Part shown: piece after piece, positions 46,890-54,439 of the stretch | Layout: every line of letters starts with the position of its first letter | Position numbering within the stretch: position 1 is the first letter of the stretch | NCBI RefSeq assembly: GCF_001429725.1 | Contig: NZ_LMHV01000007.1 | Location: 124,001 to 188,000, forward strand | From: Rhizobium sp. Root708 | GTDB lineage: Bacteria; Pseudomonadota; Alphaproteobacteria; Rhizobiales; Rhizobiaceae | Length of the DNA: 64,000 nt | Direction of reading: 5' to 3' | Made by a program: the position numbers and the translations under genes | The notes under the pieces: model-generated | Told to the model about the DNA's origin: nothing | What the model saw: only the letters and a program-made list of their open reading frames with translations | Databases searched by the model: none

Positions 46890-47123
46890 TCAGCCGGCGA
46901 AGCGTACCGATGTCGGACGCGACACCTTGATCTCGCGGGTGCGATTGTTGTCGCGACTATAGATCTCGTTCATGATCTTGGCGACTTCGGTGGCATAGCC
47001 CTCCGTCAGGCCATGCATGATCTGGCCGCCGAAGGACGCCGGCTCTTCAATCTGATTGTCCCAAACCATCCACATATCGAGCGGATCGCAGATGGTATCG
47101 TAACGCGGGCTAAAATTACTCAT
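46890..47123 (-). CDS. Small uncharacterised protein
   Basis: A 77-residue hypothetical protein starting MSNFSPRYDTICDPLDMWMVWDNQIEEP. It is soluble, rich in aromatic and acidic residues at the N terminus and basic at the C terminus (NNRTREIKVSRP). AAGG precedes the ATG at 47123 at somewhat long spacing. Family not recognised. Codon use looks like that of its neighbours, so I consider it a real gene. Confidence 0.6.
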   Translation of the reverse strand: MSNFSPRYDTICDPLDMWMVWDNQIEEPASFGGQIMHGLTEGYATEVAKIMNEIYSRDNNRTREIKVSRPTSVRFAG

Positions 47124-47265
47124 AAACTCGATGCCTTGACTATGCCCGACAAATAGCACGCGCCTGTTAACGCGAGCTTGCGCAGACCCGTCATTTCATA
47201 GGGGCGAAATCTTGCATGGTCTACCGGCGCCGCCAGTGAGGTGGCCCACATGCTTAACACTCCGC

Positions 47266-47424
47266 TCATCGCGGCGGCACGCTGCCGGTGACGATCCTGT
47301 CAGTCTTGGAAAGATCCATCTGCGGCCAATTGGACGCAGTTTCATTCGCAGGGCGGGCGCCGATCGCTAGAATCGTGATCAGGCCGGCCACAATGGCAGA
47401 AAGGAGCAAGCCGCTATAGGTCAT
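47266..47424 (-). CDS. Small single-helix membrane protein
   Basis: A 52-residue protein with one N-terminal hydrophobic segment (YSGLLLSAIVAGLITILAIG) and a polar tail ending DRIVTGSVPPR. GAGG lies eight bases before the ATG at 47424. Function unknown; the tail would probably be periplasmic if the segment acts as an uncleaved anchor. Confidence 0.55.
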   Translation of the reverse strand: MTYSGLLLSAIVAGLITILAIGARPANETASNWPQMDLSKTDRIVTGSVPPR

Positions 47425-47555
47425 GTTCAAACCTCGAAAATGTGGTTTCCCAGCCACTGCGGCGCAAACTGATACGCGAGCCTAAATGAAAGCCTAAGGA
47501 ACGTGGTTAACCCACACCAATATCCACATTCGGAACATGAGATTGCCGGTCGCGG

Positions 47556-49216
47556 TCAGTCGTGAGCAGCATTCGCCTCTTCCTTAGCCTCGAAAAAGCG
47601 CTTGAGTTCCTGCACCTGTCCGGAGGGAATCCCGGGATCGGTCACCGCGACCCAGGCGTCGATGTAATGCTGCGGCGCGTAGACATGGCCGTAGCCGATT
47701 GGCGACGTGGTCGCGATCGCCATGTCGAAAACCAGTTGCAGCATTGTCAGGGCCGGCAGCCAAGTCAGGCTCGGCGTCACATCGGGCCCGCGCGGCGCCT
47801 TCATCCAGGCCGGCTCGCGTAGAACGAATGCGCATCGAAGAACGTGATGGGGTCGCTGGCATATTGCAGATAGACGATCCGTATCGGCCCCCAGATAGCG
47901 CCGGCGATATCGAGAGCATTGTTCTGGTTGGTGAAGCGGACGATCGAGCCGTCCCGGAAACGCGGCAGCCACGCAGGCGATTGCGGATCGCGGCCTGCCG
48001 TGACGGCGCGCCATGTTGCGCTTTCAAACGGCGGTCCGCTCCAGAGCGCGCCTTGAAACGGATCAGCGACAATGTCGAAGATGTCAGCCGAGATCTGCGA
48101 GTTGAGCGCGCCAAGGCTGAGGCCGTGCAGATAGAGCTTAGGCCGCTTGTCACGCGGCAGGCTGGTCCAATAGCGATAGACCTCACGAAACAGCGCACGG
48201 GCAGAGTCGGCGCCATATTCGGGCTCCACCAGCAGCGAAAGCCAGCTTGTCAGATACGAGTATTGCAGCCCGACACTGGCGACATCGCCGTGATGCAGGT
48301 ATTCAAGCGTATCCAGCGCAGCCGGATCGATCCACCCGGTTCCCGTCGGCGCAACGATGACAAGCAGCGAGCGGTCGAAGGCTCCTTCTCTTTTCATCTC
48401 CTCCAGCGCCAGATTCGCCCGGGCCTCGATCGTCTCGGCATTGTTCAGGCCGACATAGACCCGCACCGGCTCCTTGGCCGGAGATTTCCAGAACGCTCCG
48501 ATATCCGCGGCCGTCGGTCCGGATGCAATGAAGTGCCGTCCCTGGCGGCCAAGCCCCTCCCAAGAAACAAGCGAAGCGGCGCTGCCCGTATGCATGGGGT
48601 TCGCAGGCATCGGAACGTCGTCCTCGATGAGTGCATCGACCTTGCGGAACGACGAGTCGGCAAGGTGAAGCGCCCCTCGCAGCAACACGCCCTCCACAAC
48701 CGACCAGAAGAGAAATGCCGCAAGGAGGCCGCCGACGACGTTCGAAACGCGGCGCGGAACGAAGCGGTTGAGCCGCTTCGATATCCATGAAACCGTCAAT
48801 TCAAACAGCCGCGCCACGAGAATTGCAACCAGGAAAACCAGAGCCGCAACGGCTGCCAACTTCGTCGGCTCGGCGGTATCAAGCGGCGGCATATGCCAGA
48901 GTTCGCGGATCGAATTCTGCCAGCCGGCTGCCCGCCACAGGAACGCGACGGACACCAGCAGGCCGCCAGCGAAAACGACGTATTTCAGCGGCAGCAATCT
49001 CGTCCTTGCCGTCGGCAGCTCGAGATACTGCCAGAGCCAGGTCAGCACGACCCCGAAGAGGTAGCCGACCGCAGCACTTATGCCCGACAAGGCTCCCTGG
49101 ACGATGAAGGATCGCGGCATCAGGCTCGGCGTCAGCGATGCCGCGAAAAACGCGAACCCGGCAACGATCCCTGCTACCGACAGCGAGCCGATAAAACGTC
49201 CGAGAAGGCGTTTCAT
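47556..49216 (-). pseudogene. Membrane alpha/beta hydrolase (Abhydrolase_9-like) broken by a frameshift
   Basis: The first frame (49216 to 47801, 471 residues) has four N-terminal helices and a large hydrolase domain with nucleophile elbow LYLHGLSLGALNS, ending SFYASRPG then TGA. The family's missing C-terminal part continues at once in the -1/+2 frame to 47556: EPAWMKAPRGPDVTPSLTWLP ... GYGHVYAPQHYIDAWVAV. Joined, they give about 553 residues, a normal length. Inserting one C in TTCTAC-GCGAG near 47820 would restore F-Y-R-E-P-A-W. Either the gene has decayed or the sequence has a one-base error. The truncated form would lose the conserved GHVY region. Confidence 0.8.
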
Positions 49217-49253
49217 GCAAGTCCCCTCAGGCTTCGGTCACTCCGGCCACAGC

Positions 49254-50330
49254 CTAGTGCAGCCCGAGGAAGATGAACGGCTTCGCCTCTTTGAAGTCCT
49301 TGGTGGCATCGCCGGAATAGGTGTGATCCTGATTCTCGCCGAGGTCGAGGCGCTTGACCTTGCCAGTCTCCCTGGAGAAATCAATCGCCTTCAGATCGAC
49401 CCAGAAAGTGTTCGGCGTCAGCGCCGACTCGAAAAAGTAGAGCTTGCGCTTGTGGTCGAAGACGGTCCGCCAGCGCGTCGAGGAGATGTTCGGCTCCTCC
49501 GGCGTATTCAGACCGTAGGGCACGGAAACATTGCGGATCACGCTGAAGACGCTGGCAAGCGCACGGTGCGGATCCTCGTCCTTCGGGATCGCGTTCACGT
49601 AGAACGACGCCCGCGCAAAGCGATCCGAGGCGCGGTTCGTGCCGGGAAGCATCACCGTGCCGCCGATCTGCTTCCAATAGGCGTTGAGGGCCAGTTGCTG
49701 CTCGAAGATCGGTGAGTTGGTCATCACCTGATACTTGCGGTCGTGATGGATGACCTGCTTGCCTTTGACATACTCCACGATCGCACTGTCGCCTGTCGCA
49801 TCAGACATGGAAAGGTGCAGCGTCGTCAGTCGGTTTTCTCCGGGAACATTGTCCGTGACGATGGTGAAAGGCTCCTTTTCAAGCACCCTCACCGCCTCGT
49901 CGACGGTCGCGAAATTGTCGAGCACGTATTGCGCCCAGGCCGCGATCGTCAGCCCCGGCTTGCTGTCCTTGCCGAAAGACGGGTACTCGGATTCAACCAG
50001 CCAGAGAAGGTTGGCGCTGAGACCGGCCTCGTTGACCCCGTCGGTCGTCGAGACGTCGTAGCCCGTGGCAACCACGCTGCCATACTTGGCGGTCCACTTG
50101 ATGGAATTCGGTCCCGCCTCACCACTCCGCTCGATCCCGCGCGGCAGGACGTAGAGATTGGTCGCCACGTCGCTCTTCCAGTCCATCGAGCGGGCAGTGA
50201 TGATGTTGTCGTCGGGCCCGAGATAGACCAGGCGCGTGCACGCTTCGGCAGCCATCGGCCCTAGCGCCAGCATGAGCCCCAGCGAGGCGGAAAGCAGAGA
50301 ACGCATCGAGGAATTCCTGACCAAGAACAT
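49254..50330 (-). CDS. Linear amide C-N hydrolase (choloylglycine hydrolase / penicillin V acylase family), exported
   Basis: A 358-residue Ntn-hydrolase. A signal peptide ends MAAEA and the next residue, Cys31, begins CTRLVYLGPDDN: cleavage would expose the N-terminal nucleophile cysteine, as required. Other conserved segments are ITARSMDW, DGVNEAGLSANLLWL and the later LTTLHLSMSDATGDSAIVEY. The start at 50330 has TTGGAG; an internal ATG at 50306 is also possible. Homologues hydrolyse bile salts, penicillin V or acyl-homoserine lactones. It lies 28 bp after an outer-membrane protein gene and probably shares its transcript. Confidence 0.88.
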   Translation of the reverse strand: MFLVRNSSMRSLLSASLGLMLALGPMAAEACTRLVYLGPDDNIITARSMDWKSDVATNLYVLPRGIERSGEAGPNSIKWTAKYGSVVATGYDVSTTDGVNEAGLSANLLWLVESEYPSFGKDSKPGLTIAAWAQYVLDNFATVDEAVRVLEKEPFTIVTDNVPGENRLTTLHLSMSDATGDSAIVEYVKGKQVIHHDRKYQVMTNSPIFEQQLALNAYWKQIGGTVMLPGTNRASDRFARASFYVNAIPKDEDPHRALASVFSVIRNVSVPYGLNTPEEPNISSTRWRTVFDHKRKLYFFESALTPNTFWVDLKAIDFSRETGKVKRLDLGENQDHTYSGDATKDFKEAKPFIFLGLH

Positions 50331-50358
50331 GGGCAACTCCAATCTGTCCGGTTGACCT

Positions 50359-51183
50359 TTAGAAGCGCATCGAAAGCCCGATGACCGGCCCATGCTGGCT
50401 CACATCCCAGCGGAACTTGTTGACGCCGGTGAAGTCGTCGTTCTCGTAGTCCTGATAGAGCAACCGATAGCCCGCGCGGAGAATTGTCGGGTGGCCGAAC
50501 ATCGTCATGCGATAGCCGAGATAGGCCTGCGCGTTGACGCTGACCTTGGAGCCGAGGCCGAAGCCGCCGACATCGGCCTCGGCAAACAGGTTCCAGCGCT
50601 CCGTCAGGTCGGCATTCATGCGCAACCCGATGAATGGATCGGTCCAGTCCGCGCTTTTCTTGGTACGAAGGCCAAGCGCCTGCACATCGGCCTTCAGTTC
50701 GGTCCAGCGAACACCGGCTGTCGGCTCGATTGAGATCGTGCGCGGCTTCCCGAAGACCGTGTCTCCACCAAGTGACTGTTCGTAGGCCTTGTAGAAGGCA
50801 CCCGCAGCCAGCGTCGTCGTGGTGATATCGAGCCCGATTTCATGAGCGAAGACATCCTCGCTCTGGCTTGTCTTGACGTACTGCCCGTCGAAATAGACGC
50901 CCCATTGGCCGTTCGTCACTTCGATATTGCCCATCGCCACGAAGTCGAGATGGTGGAAAATATCGGAGAAAGGCACGTCGACATCAGTGTCGAGGCCTGC
51001 AAGCGAACCATTCCCTATGAGGGACGCAGCCCAGGCATAAGGACTGACGATAACCGCCCATTCGCGCTCGGGCGCCATCCGCTCGGCATCGAAATCAGCC
51101 GAATATGCACCGAACGGGACCACCATGGAGAGGAACAGAACCAGCGGAAGAACGGGATGCAGGACACGCTTCGAAACCGGCAT
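50359..51183 (-). CDS. Outer-membrane beta-barrel protein
   Basis: A 274-residue protein with a signal peptide (cleaved near GAYSA-DFDAE) and alternating amphipathic strands typical of a small barrel, ending in the outer-membrane sorting signal GLSMRF with C-terminal Phe. Aromatic girdle residues are frequent (WGVYFDGQYV, YLGYRMTMFG, AGYRLLYQDY). Function unknown; its pairing with the periplasmic amide hydrolase suggests uptake or release of that enzyme's substrate or product. GGAG precedes the ATG. Confidence 0.82.
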   Translation of the reverse strand: MPVSKRVLHPVLPLVLFLSMVVPFGAYSADFDAERMAPEREWAVIVSPYAWAASLIGNGSLAGLDTDVDVPFSDIFHHLDFVAMGNIEVTNGQWGVYFDGQYVKTSQSEDVFAHEIGLDITTTTLAAGAFYKAYEQSLGGDTVFGKPRTISIEPTAGVRWTELKADVQALGLRTKKSADWTDPFIGLRMNADLTERWNLFAEADVGGFGLGSKVSVNAQAYLGYRMTMFGHPTILRAGYRLLYQDYENDDFTGVNKFRWDVSQHGPVIGLSMRF

Positions 51184-51282
51184 GCAGAAACTCCGTTCCC
51201 CTATGGTTACAGCAGCTTACTATCGTAAGGCGCAAATTCAAGCTGTCCGCACAAAACAAAACAAATGGTTGTGCAACTCACC

Positions 51283-51310
51283 CCGGCCTTCCATTTCCGA
51301 TTAAGGCCGG
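51283..51310. other. Hairpin in the divergent region between the barrel and thioesterase genes
   Basis: CCGGCCTT / AAGGCCGG is a perfect 8-bp inverted repeat with 12 bases between. It lies in the 254-bp divergent intergenic region 51184-51437, which shows no gene and no other clear element. Confidence 0.4.
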
Positions 51311-51437
51311 CATCCTGCCGGTCGGGCGTGCCTCGCGGCATCGTCCTTACGCGGGAAAACCGCAATTCGATTTGGAATTGCCGACCGATAAGTTAGGCTC
51401 CCGCGGAATCGAATACGCATCCAGATAGGAGACCCGC

Positions 51438-51821
51438 ATGACCGACACCAAGCCGAATGGCGCCCTGACCCTCCGTACGGTGGCGATGCCGGCCGACGCC
51501 AATCCGGCGGGCGATATTTTCGGCGGCTGGGTGATGGCGCAGATGGACCTTGCATCGGGGATCATGGCCTCCGAGCGTGCGAAGGGCCGTGTGGTGACCG
51601 CCGCCGTGAAGGAAATGGCCTTCGCCCTGCCCGTGAAGATCGGCGATACGCTCTCTGTGTATACGACGATCGAACGCGTCGGCCGCACCTCGATCACGCT
51701 CTCCGTCGAGGCTTGGGCAACGCGCGCCCGCTACAACAACATGGAAAGAGTGACGGCAGCGACCTTCATCATGGTCGCGCTCGACGAAAACGGCCAACCG
51801 ACGCCCGTTCCGGCGGAGTGA
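51438..51821 (+). CDS. Acyl-CoA thioesterase (YciA-like hotdog fold)
   Basis: A 127-residue hotdog thioesterase that releases free acids from acyl-CoA. The catalytic segment is ADANPAGDIFGGWVMAQMDLASGIMA with the conserved Asn/Asp, followed by VVTAAVKEMAFALPVKIGDTLSVY. TAGGAGA precedes the ATG. The membrane protein gene starts three bases after the stop. Confidence 0.92.
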   Translation: MTDTKPNGALTLRTVAMPADANPAGDIFGGWVMAQMDLASGIMASERAKGRVVTAAVKEMAFALPVKIGDTLSVYTTIERVGRTSITLSVEAWATRARYNNMERVTAATFIMVALDENGQPTPVPAE

Positions 51822-51824
51822 TGC

Positions 51825-52412
51825 ATGGAAACCGTCACCTCACCCGAGGTCTTCCTCCACATCAAGGTGGTCATGGGGATGGTCATCTCGCTGAGCCTGG
51901 CGCGGTTGCTGACGGGCATCGCCGGCATCATCCAGCACCCGGGAAAGGCGAAGCCTTATGCCGTTCATCTCGGCTGGGCCGCCTCCATGTTTCTCTTCAT
52001 CATCCACATCTGGTGGTGGGAGTACCGGCTGCAGGCAGTGCCGATCCTGCATTTCGGCATCTACCTGTTTCTGGTCTCCTTCTGCTGCCTGTTCTTCATG
52101 CTCTGCGCCCTGCTCTTTCCGGCCTCGCTCGATGAGTATGGCGGCTATGAAGAGTATTTCTATTCGCGTCGCCGCTGGTTCTTCGGCACGCTCGCCATCA
52201 CCTACGCCGTCGATATCATCGACACCGCGATCAAGGGCGGGGATCACATCCAGTCGCTCGGCTGGGAATATCCGGCGCGCAACATCATCTACGTGATCCT
52301 CTGCGTCGTCGCCGCCTGGACCGCCAACCGCCGTTTCCACATGGCCTTCGTGTGCCTCAATCTGCTCTATCAGATCAGCTTCATCTTCCGGATCTACGAC
52401 GTCCTCGGATGA
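51825..52412 (+). CDS. Uncharacterised integral membrane protein
   Basis: A 195-residue protein with six hydrophobic segments (about 15-36, 47-66, 72-93, 115-135, 150-165, 170-190). Between helices is an aromatic/charged loop SLDEYGGYEEYFYSRRRWFFG. I do not recognise the family. It follows the thioesterase by three bases and GGAG near its start, so it is likely co-transcribed. Confidence 0.75.
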   Translation: METVTSPEVFLHIKVVMGMVISLSLARLLTGIAGIIQHPGKAKPYAVHLGWAASMFLFIIHIWWWEYRLQAVPILHFGIYLFLVSFCCLFFMLCALLFPASLDEYGGYEEYFYSRRRWFFGTLAITYAVDIIDTAIKGGDHIQSLGWEYPARNIIYVILCVVAAWTANRRFHMAFVCLNLLYQISFIFRIYDVLG

Positions 52413-52418
52413 CAATGC

Positions 52419-52434
52419 GCAACTTTCTGGTTGC
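52419..52434. promoter_or_regulatory. Operator-like palindrome A upstream of the SRPBCC-ArsR module
   Basis: GCAAC-N6-GTTGC, perfect 5+5 arms, seven bases after the preceding stop codon. A second copy lies 45 bp downstream. Related GCAACC/GGTTGC palindromes are, from memory, common in front of ArsR-SRPBCC pairs. Confidence 0.6.
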
Positions 52435-52463
52435 CATTCACCCTTCAGCGTGAGATAAAAAGA

Positions 52464-52479
52464 GCAACCAGGAGGTTGC
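52464..52479. promoter_or_regulatory. Operator-like palindrome B enclosing the SRPBCC ribosome binding site
   Basis: The same GCAAC-N6-GTTGC, extended to AGCAACC-AGGA-GGTTGCT (52463-52480). The Shine-Dalgarno AGGAGG (52470-52475) sits across loop and arm, four bases from the hairpin end to the ATG. A DNA operator and an RNA hairpin that masks the ribosome binding site coincide here. Confidence 0.65.
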
Positions 52480-52483
52480 TGAT

Positions 52484-52930
52484 ATGTCTGATCGCATCGA
52501 GAAGGTTATCGAACTGAACGCACCGGTCGACCGCGTCTGGAAGGCCATTACCGATCATCGTGAATTCGGCGAATGGTTCCGCGTCCAGCTGGACGGCCCC
52601 TTCGTCCCGGGCGAGAACTCCACCGGCCACATCACCCATCCAGGCTACGAACACATCCGCTGGCAGGCGACCGTCAAGCGCATGGAGAAGCCGGAGCTGT
52701 TTTCCTTCACCTGGCATCCCTACGCCATCGACCCCGACGTCGATTATTCCGGCGAGCCGCCGACCCTCGTCGAGTTCCGACTGGAGCCGACGCCCTCGGG
52801 CTCGCGCCTCACCGTCACGGAGTCCGGCTTCGACAAGGTGCCCCCGCATCGTCGCGAAGAGGCTTTCCGAATGAACGACGGTGGTTGGGCCGCACAGATG
52901 AAAAACGTCAAGGAATACGTCGATCGATAA
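52484..52930 (+). CDS. SRPBCC family protein (second module)
   Basis: A 148-residue SRPBCC/Aha1-like protein: IEKVIELNAPVDRVWKAITDHREFGEWF at the N terminus and a C-terminal helix in GGWAAQMKNVKEYVDR. Its ArsR partner follows and overlaps it by eight bases. The order (SRPBCC then ArsR) is the reverse of the module at 25.9 kb, and sequence similarity between the two SRPBCC proteins is low by eye, so they probably bind different ligands. Confidence 0.92.
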   Translation: MSDRIEKVIELNAPVDRVWKAITDHREFGEWFRVQLDGPFVPGENSTGHITHPGYEHIRWQATVKRMEKPELFSFTWHPYAIDPDVDYSGEPPTLVEFRLEPTPSGSRLTVTESGFDKVPPHRREEAFRMNDGGWAAQMKNVKEYVDR

Positions 52931-53255
52931 CGTCGAGCTTCATCGCGAAAACGCGGCGACCCTGTTTGCCGCCTTGGGAGACCCGACGCGCCTGTCGCTG
53001 CTGACGACCCTCAGCGACGGGCGCGAACGTTCGATCGCAGGCCTTTCGATCGGCACTGTCCTGACCCGGCAGGCCGTGACGAAACATCTGCATGTGCTGG
53101 AGCAGGCAGGCCTCGTTCGCTCCACCAAGGTCGGGCGCGAAAGCCACTACGCCTTCCAGCCCGACAGGATCGGCGAAATGCGTGCCTATCTCGACAGTGT
53201 GTCGCGGCAATGGGACGATGCGCTGGAGCGCCTGCGTGCCTTCGTCGAACGGTAG
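52923..53255 (+). CDS. ArsR-family regulator with an apparent ATC start codon
   Basis: A 110-residue winged-helix regulator: NVELHRENAATLFAALGDPTRLSLLTTLSDG then LTRQAVTKHLHVLEQAGLVRSTKVGRESHYAF. The frame opens after a TGA at 52899, and no ATG, GTG or TTG occurs before the TTG at 52974, which would delete helix 1. AAGGA (52910-52914) lies eight bases before ATC 52923, giving I-D-N-V-E-L-H-R, so AUC initiation is the best reading; CTG at 52962 is an alternative, and a sequence error is possible. No metal-binding cysteines. Overlaps the SRPBCC gene by eight bases. Confidence 0.8.
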   Translation: MDNVELHRENAATLFAALGDPTRLSLLTTLSDGRERSIAGLSIGTVLTRQAVTKHLHVLEQAGLVRSTKVGRESHYAFQPDRIGEMRAYLDSVSRQWDDALERLRAFVER

Positions 53256-53256
53256 A

Positions 53257-54429
53257 TCACGCCCGCAGGAACTGTGATCCCTTGTCGAAGCTCACCCCGG
53301 GAAAGATCCTTGACGTAAGGTCATCGGCGCTGACGTCGAACTGCCGGTAAAGCATAGCCGCGGCAAGCTCGCGGACGTCGGCTGTCGGCGCAAGATCGCG
53401 CCCATCGAGGAGCTGCTGTTCGGCAAGCCCCGGCCATCGTCCGAGAATGCGACCGCCATTGATGCCGCCGCCGGCCAGGACCGCGCAGCCGCCCGTACCG
53501 TGGTCGGTACCGCCCGAGCCGTTCTCACGCACGGTTCGCCCGAATTCCGTCATCGCCAGCACGACCGTCTTTGCCCATACGTCCGGGCCGAGCGTCGCCT
53601 TCAGCGTCGTGATCGCCTCTGCCAGATCCTGCGCCGGTCGTTTGAACTGGCCGACCTGCGCAACATGCGTATCCCAGCCGGTGATAGAGAAGCTCGCAAT
53701 CCTGTAGTCGCCCTTCAACATCTTGCCGGCGAGGGCCGCGATATCGGCGATCTTCTCGCCTCTCGGCCCGTCGGGCTCGGTCATCATAGAGGCGGCATTG
53801 GCGCGTGTCGCCTCTTCCATGGCCTTGGCGAAGGCAGGATCGTCCGCATAGAGCCGCTTCAGAAACTGCATCTCGTCCTTGGCCGAACCGAGATCGGAGT
53901 CGGATGCCCAGACGTCGACATTGCTCGGTCCGGAGAGGATGAGCTCGGTCGAGGTATTGATGTCGATCGCCTTTCTCGGATCCGAGCGGGGAATGACCGC
54001 CAGCGCACGGTTGAGCCAGCCGGTCTTTTCCTCCTGCACGTGCTCACCACCCGATTCCAGCATGTCCTGTCCGTCGAAATGGCTGCGCTGGTCGCGGTAT
54101 GGCGTCGAGACCGCCTGCACGAAAGCGAGTTCCCGGCTCTTCCACAGCGGCAGCAGATCGGCCGCGGCGGGATGCAGCCCGAAATGTCCGTCGAGATCGA
54201 GCAGACCGCTATCGGGCGTCAGGGCAAGCGTCGGACGCAATGCCGAAAACCCCGCCTCCCCATAGGGCTGCACCAGAGCCAGACCGTCCATCGCGCCACG
54301 CAGCACGATCGTCACGAAACGGTTGTCGCCCGGCATGGCGGCGAAGGTAACCGGCGTGAAGATCGGCGCCGCGGCAAGGCAACAGGCGGAAGCAAGAAAA
54401 CCCCGGCGTGAAAGCACCATGTCATTCAT
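53257..54429 (-). CDS. DUF1501 protein, TAT-exported
   Basis: A 390-residue protein of the DUF1501 family (sulfatase-like/alkaline phosphatase superfamily fold). The N terminus VLSRRGFLASACCLAAAP is a twin-arginine signal. Conserved segments include LRGAMDGLALVQPYG, AVSTPYRDQRSHFDGQDMLESG, ITGWDTHVAQVGQF and MTEFGRTVRENGSGGTDHGTGGCAVLAGGGING, with His/Asp that may bind metal. ATG 54429 has AGGAGC at good spacing. It follows the DUF1800 gene by 10 bp; this pair co-occurs widely in bacteria, without a defined function. Confidence 0.9.
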   Translation of the reverse strand: MNDMVLSRRGFLASACCLAAAPIFTPVTFAAMPGDNRFVTIVLRGAMDGLALVQPYGEAGFSALRPTLALTPDSGLLDLDGHFGLHPAAADLLPLWKSRELAFVQAVSTPYRDQRSHFDGQDMLESGGEHVQEEKTGWLNRALAVIPRSDPRKAIDINTSTELILSGPSNVDVWASDSDLGSAKDEMQFLKRLYADDPAFAKAMEEATRANAASMMTEPDGPRGEKIADIAALAGKMLKGDYRIASFSITGWDTHVAQVGQFKRPAQDLAEAITTLKATLGPDVWAKTVVLAMTEFGRTVRENGSGGTDHGTGGCAVLAGGGINGGRILGRWPGLAEQQLLDGRDLAPTADVRELAAAMLYRQFDVSADDLTSRIFPGVSFDKGSQFLRA

Positions 54430-54439
54430 GAGCATGCTC

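Noticed and set aside
47801..47830. Programmed ribosomal frameshift in the alpha/beta hydrolase
   Set aside because: No slippery heptamer or downstream stimulatory structure is visible at the junction; a one-base deletion or sequence error explains it better.
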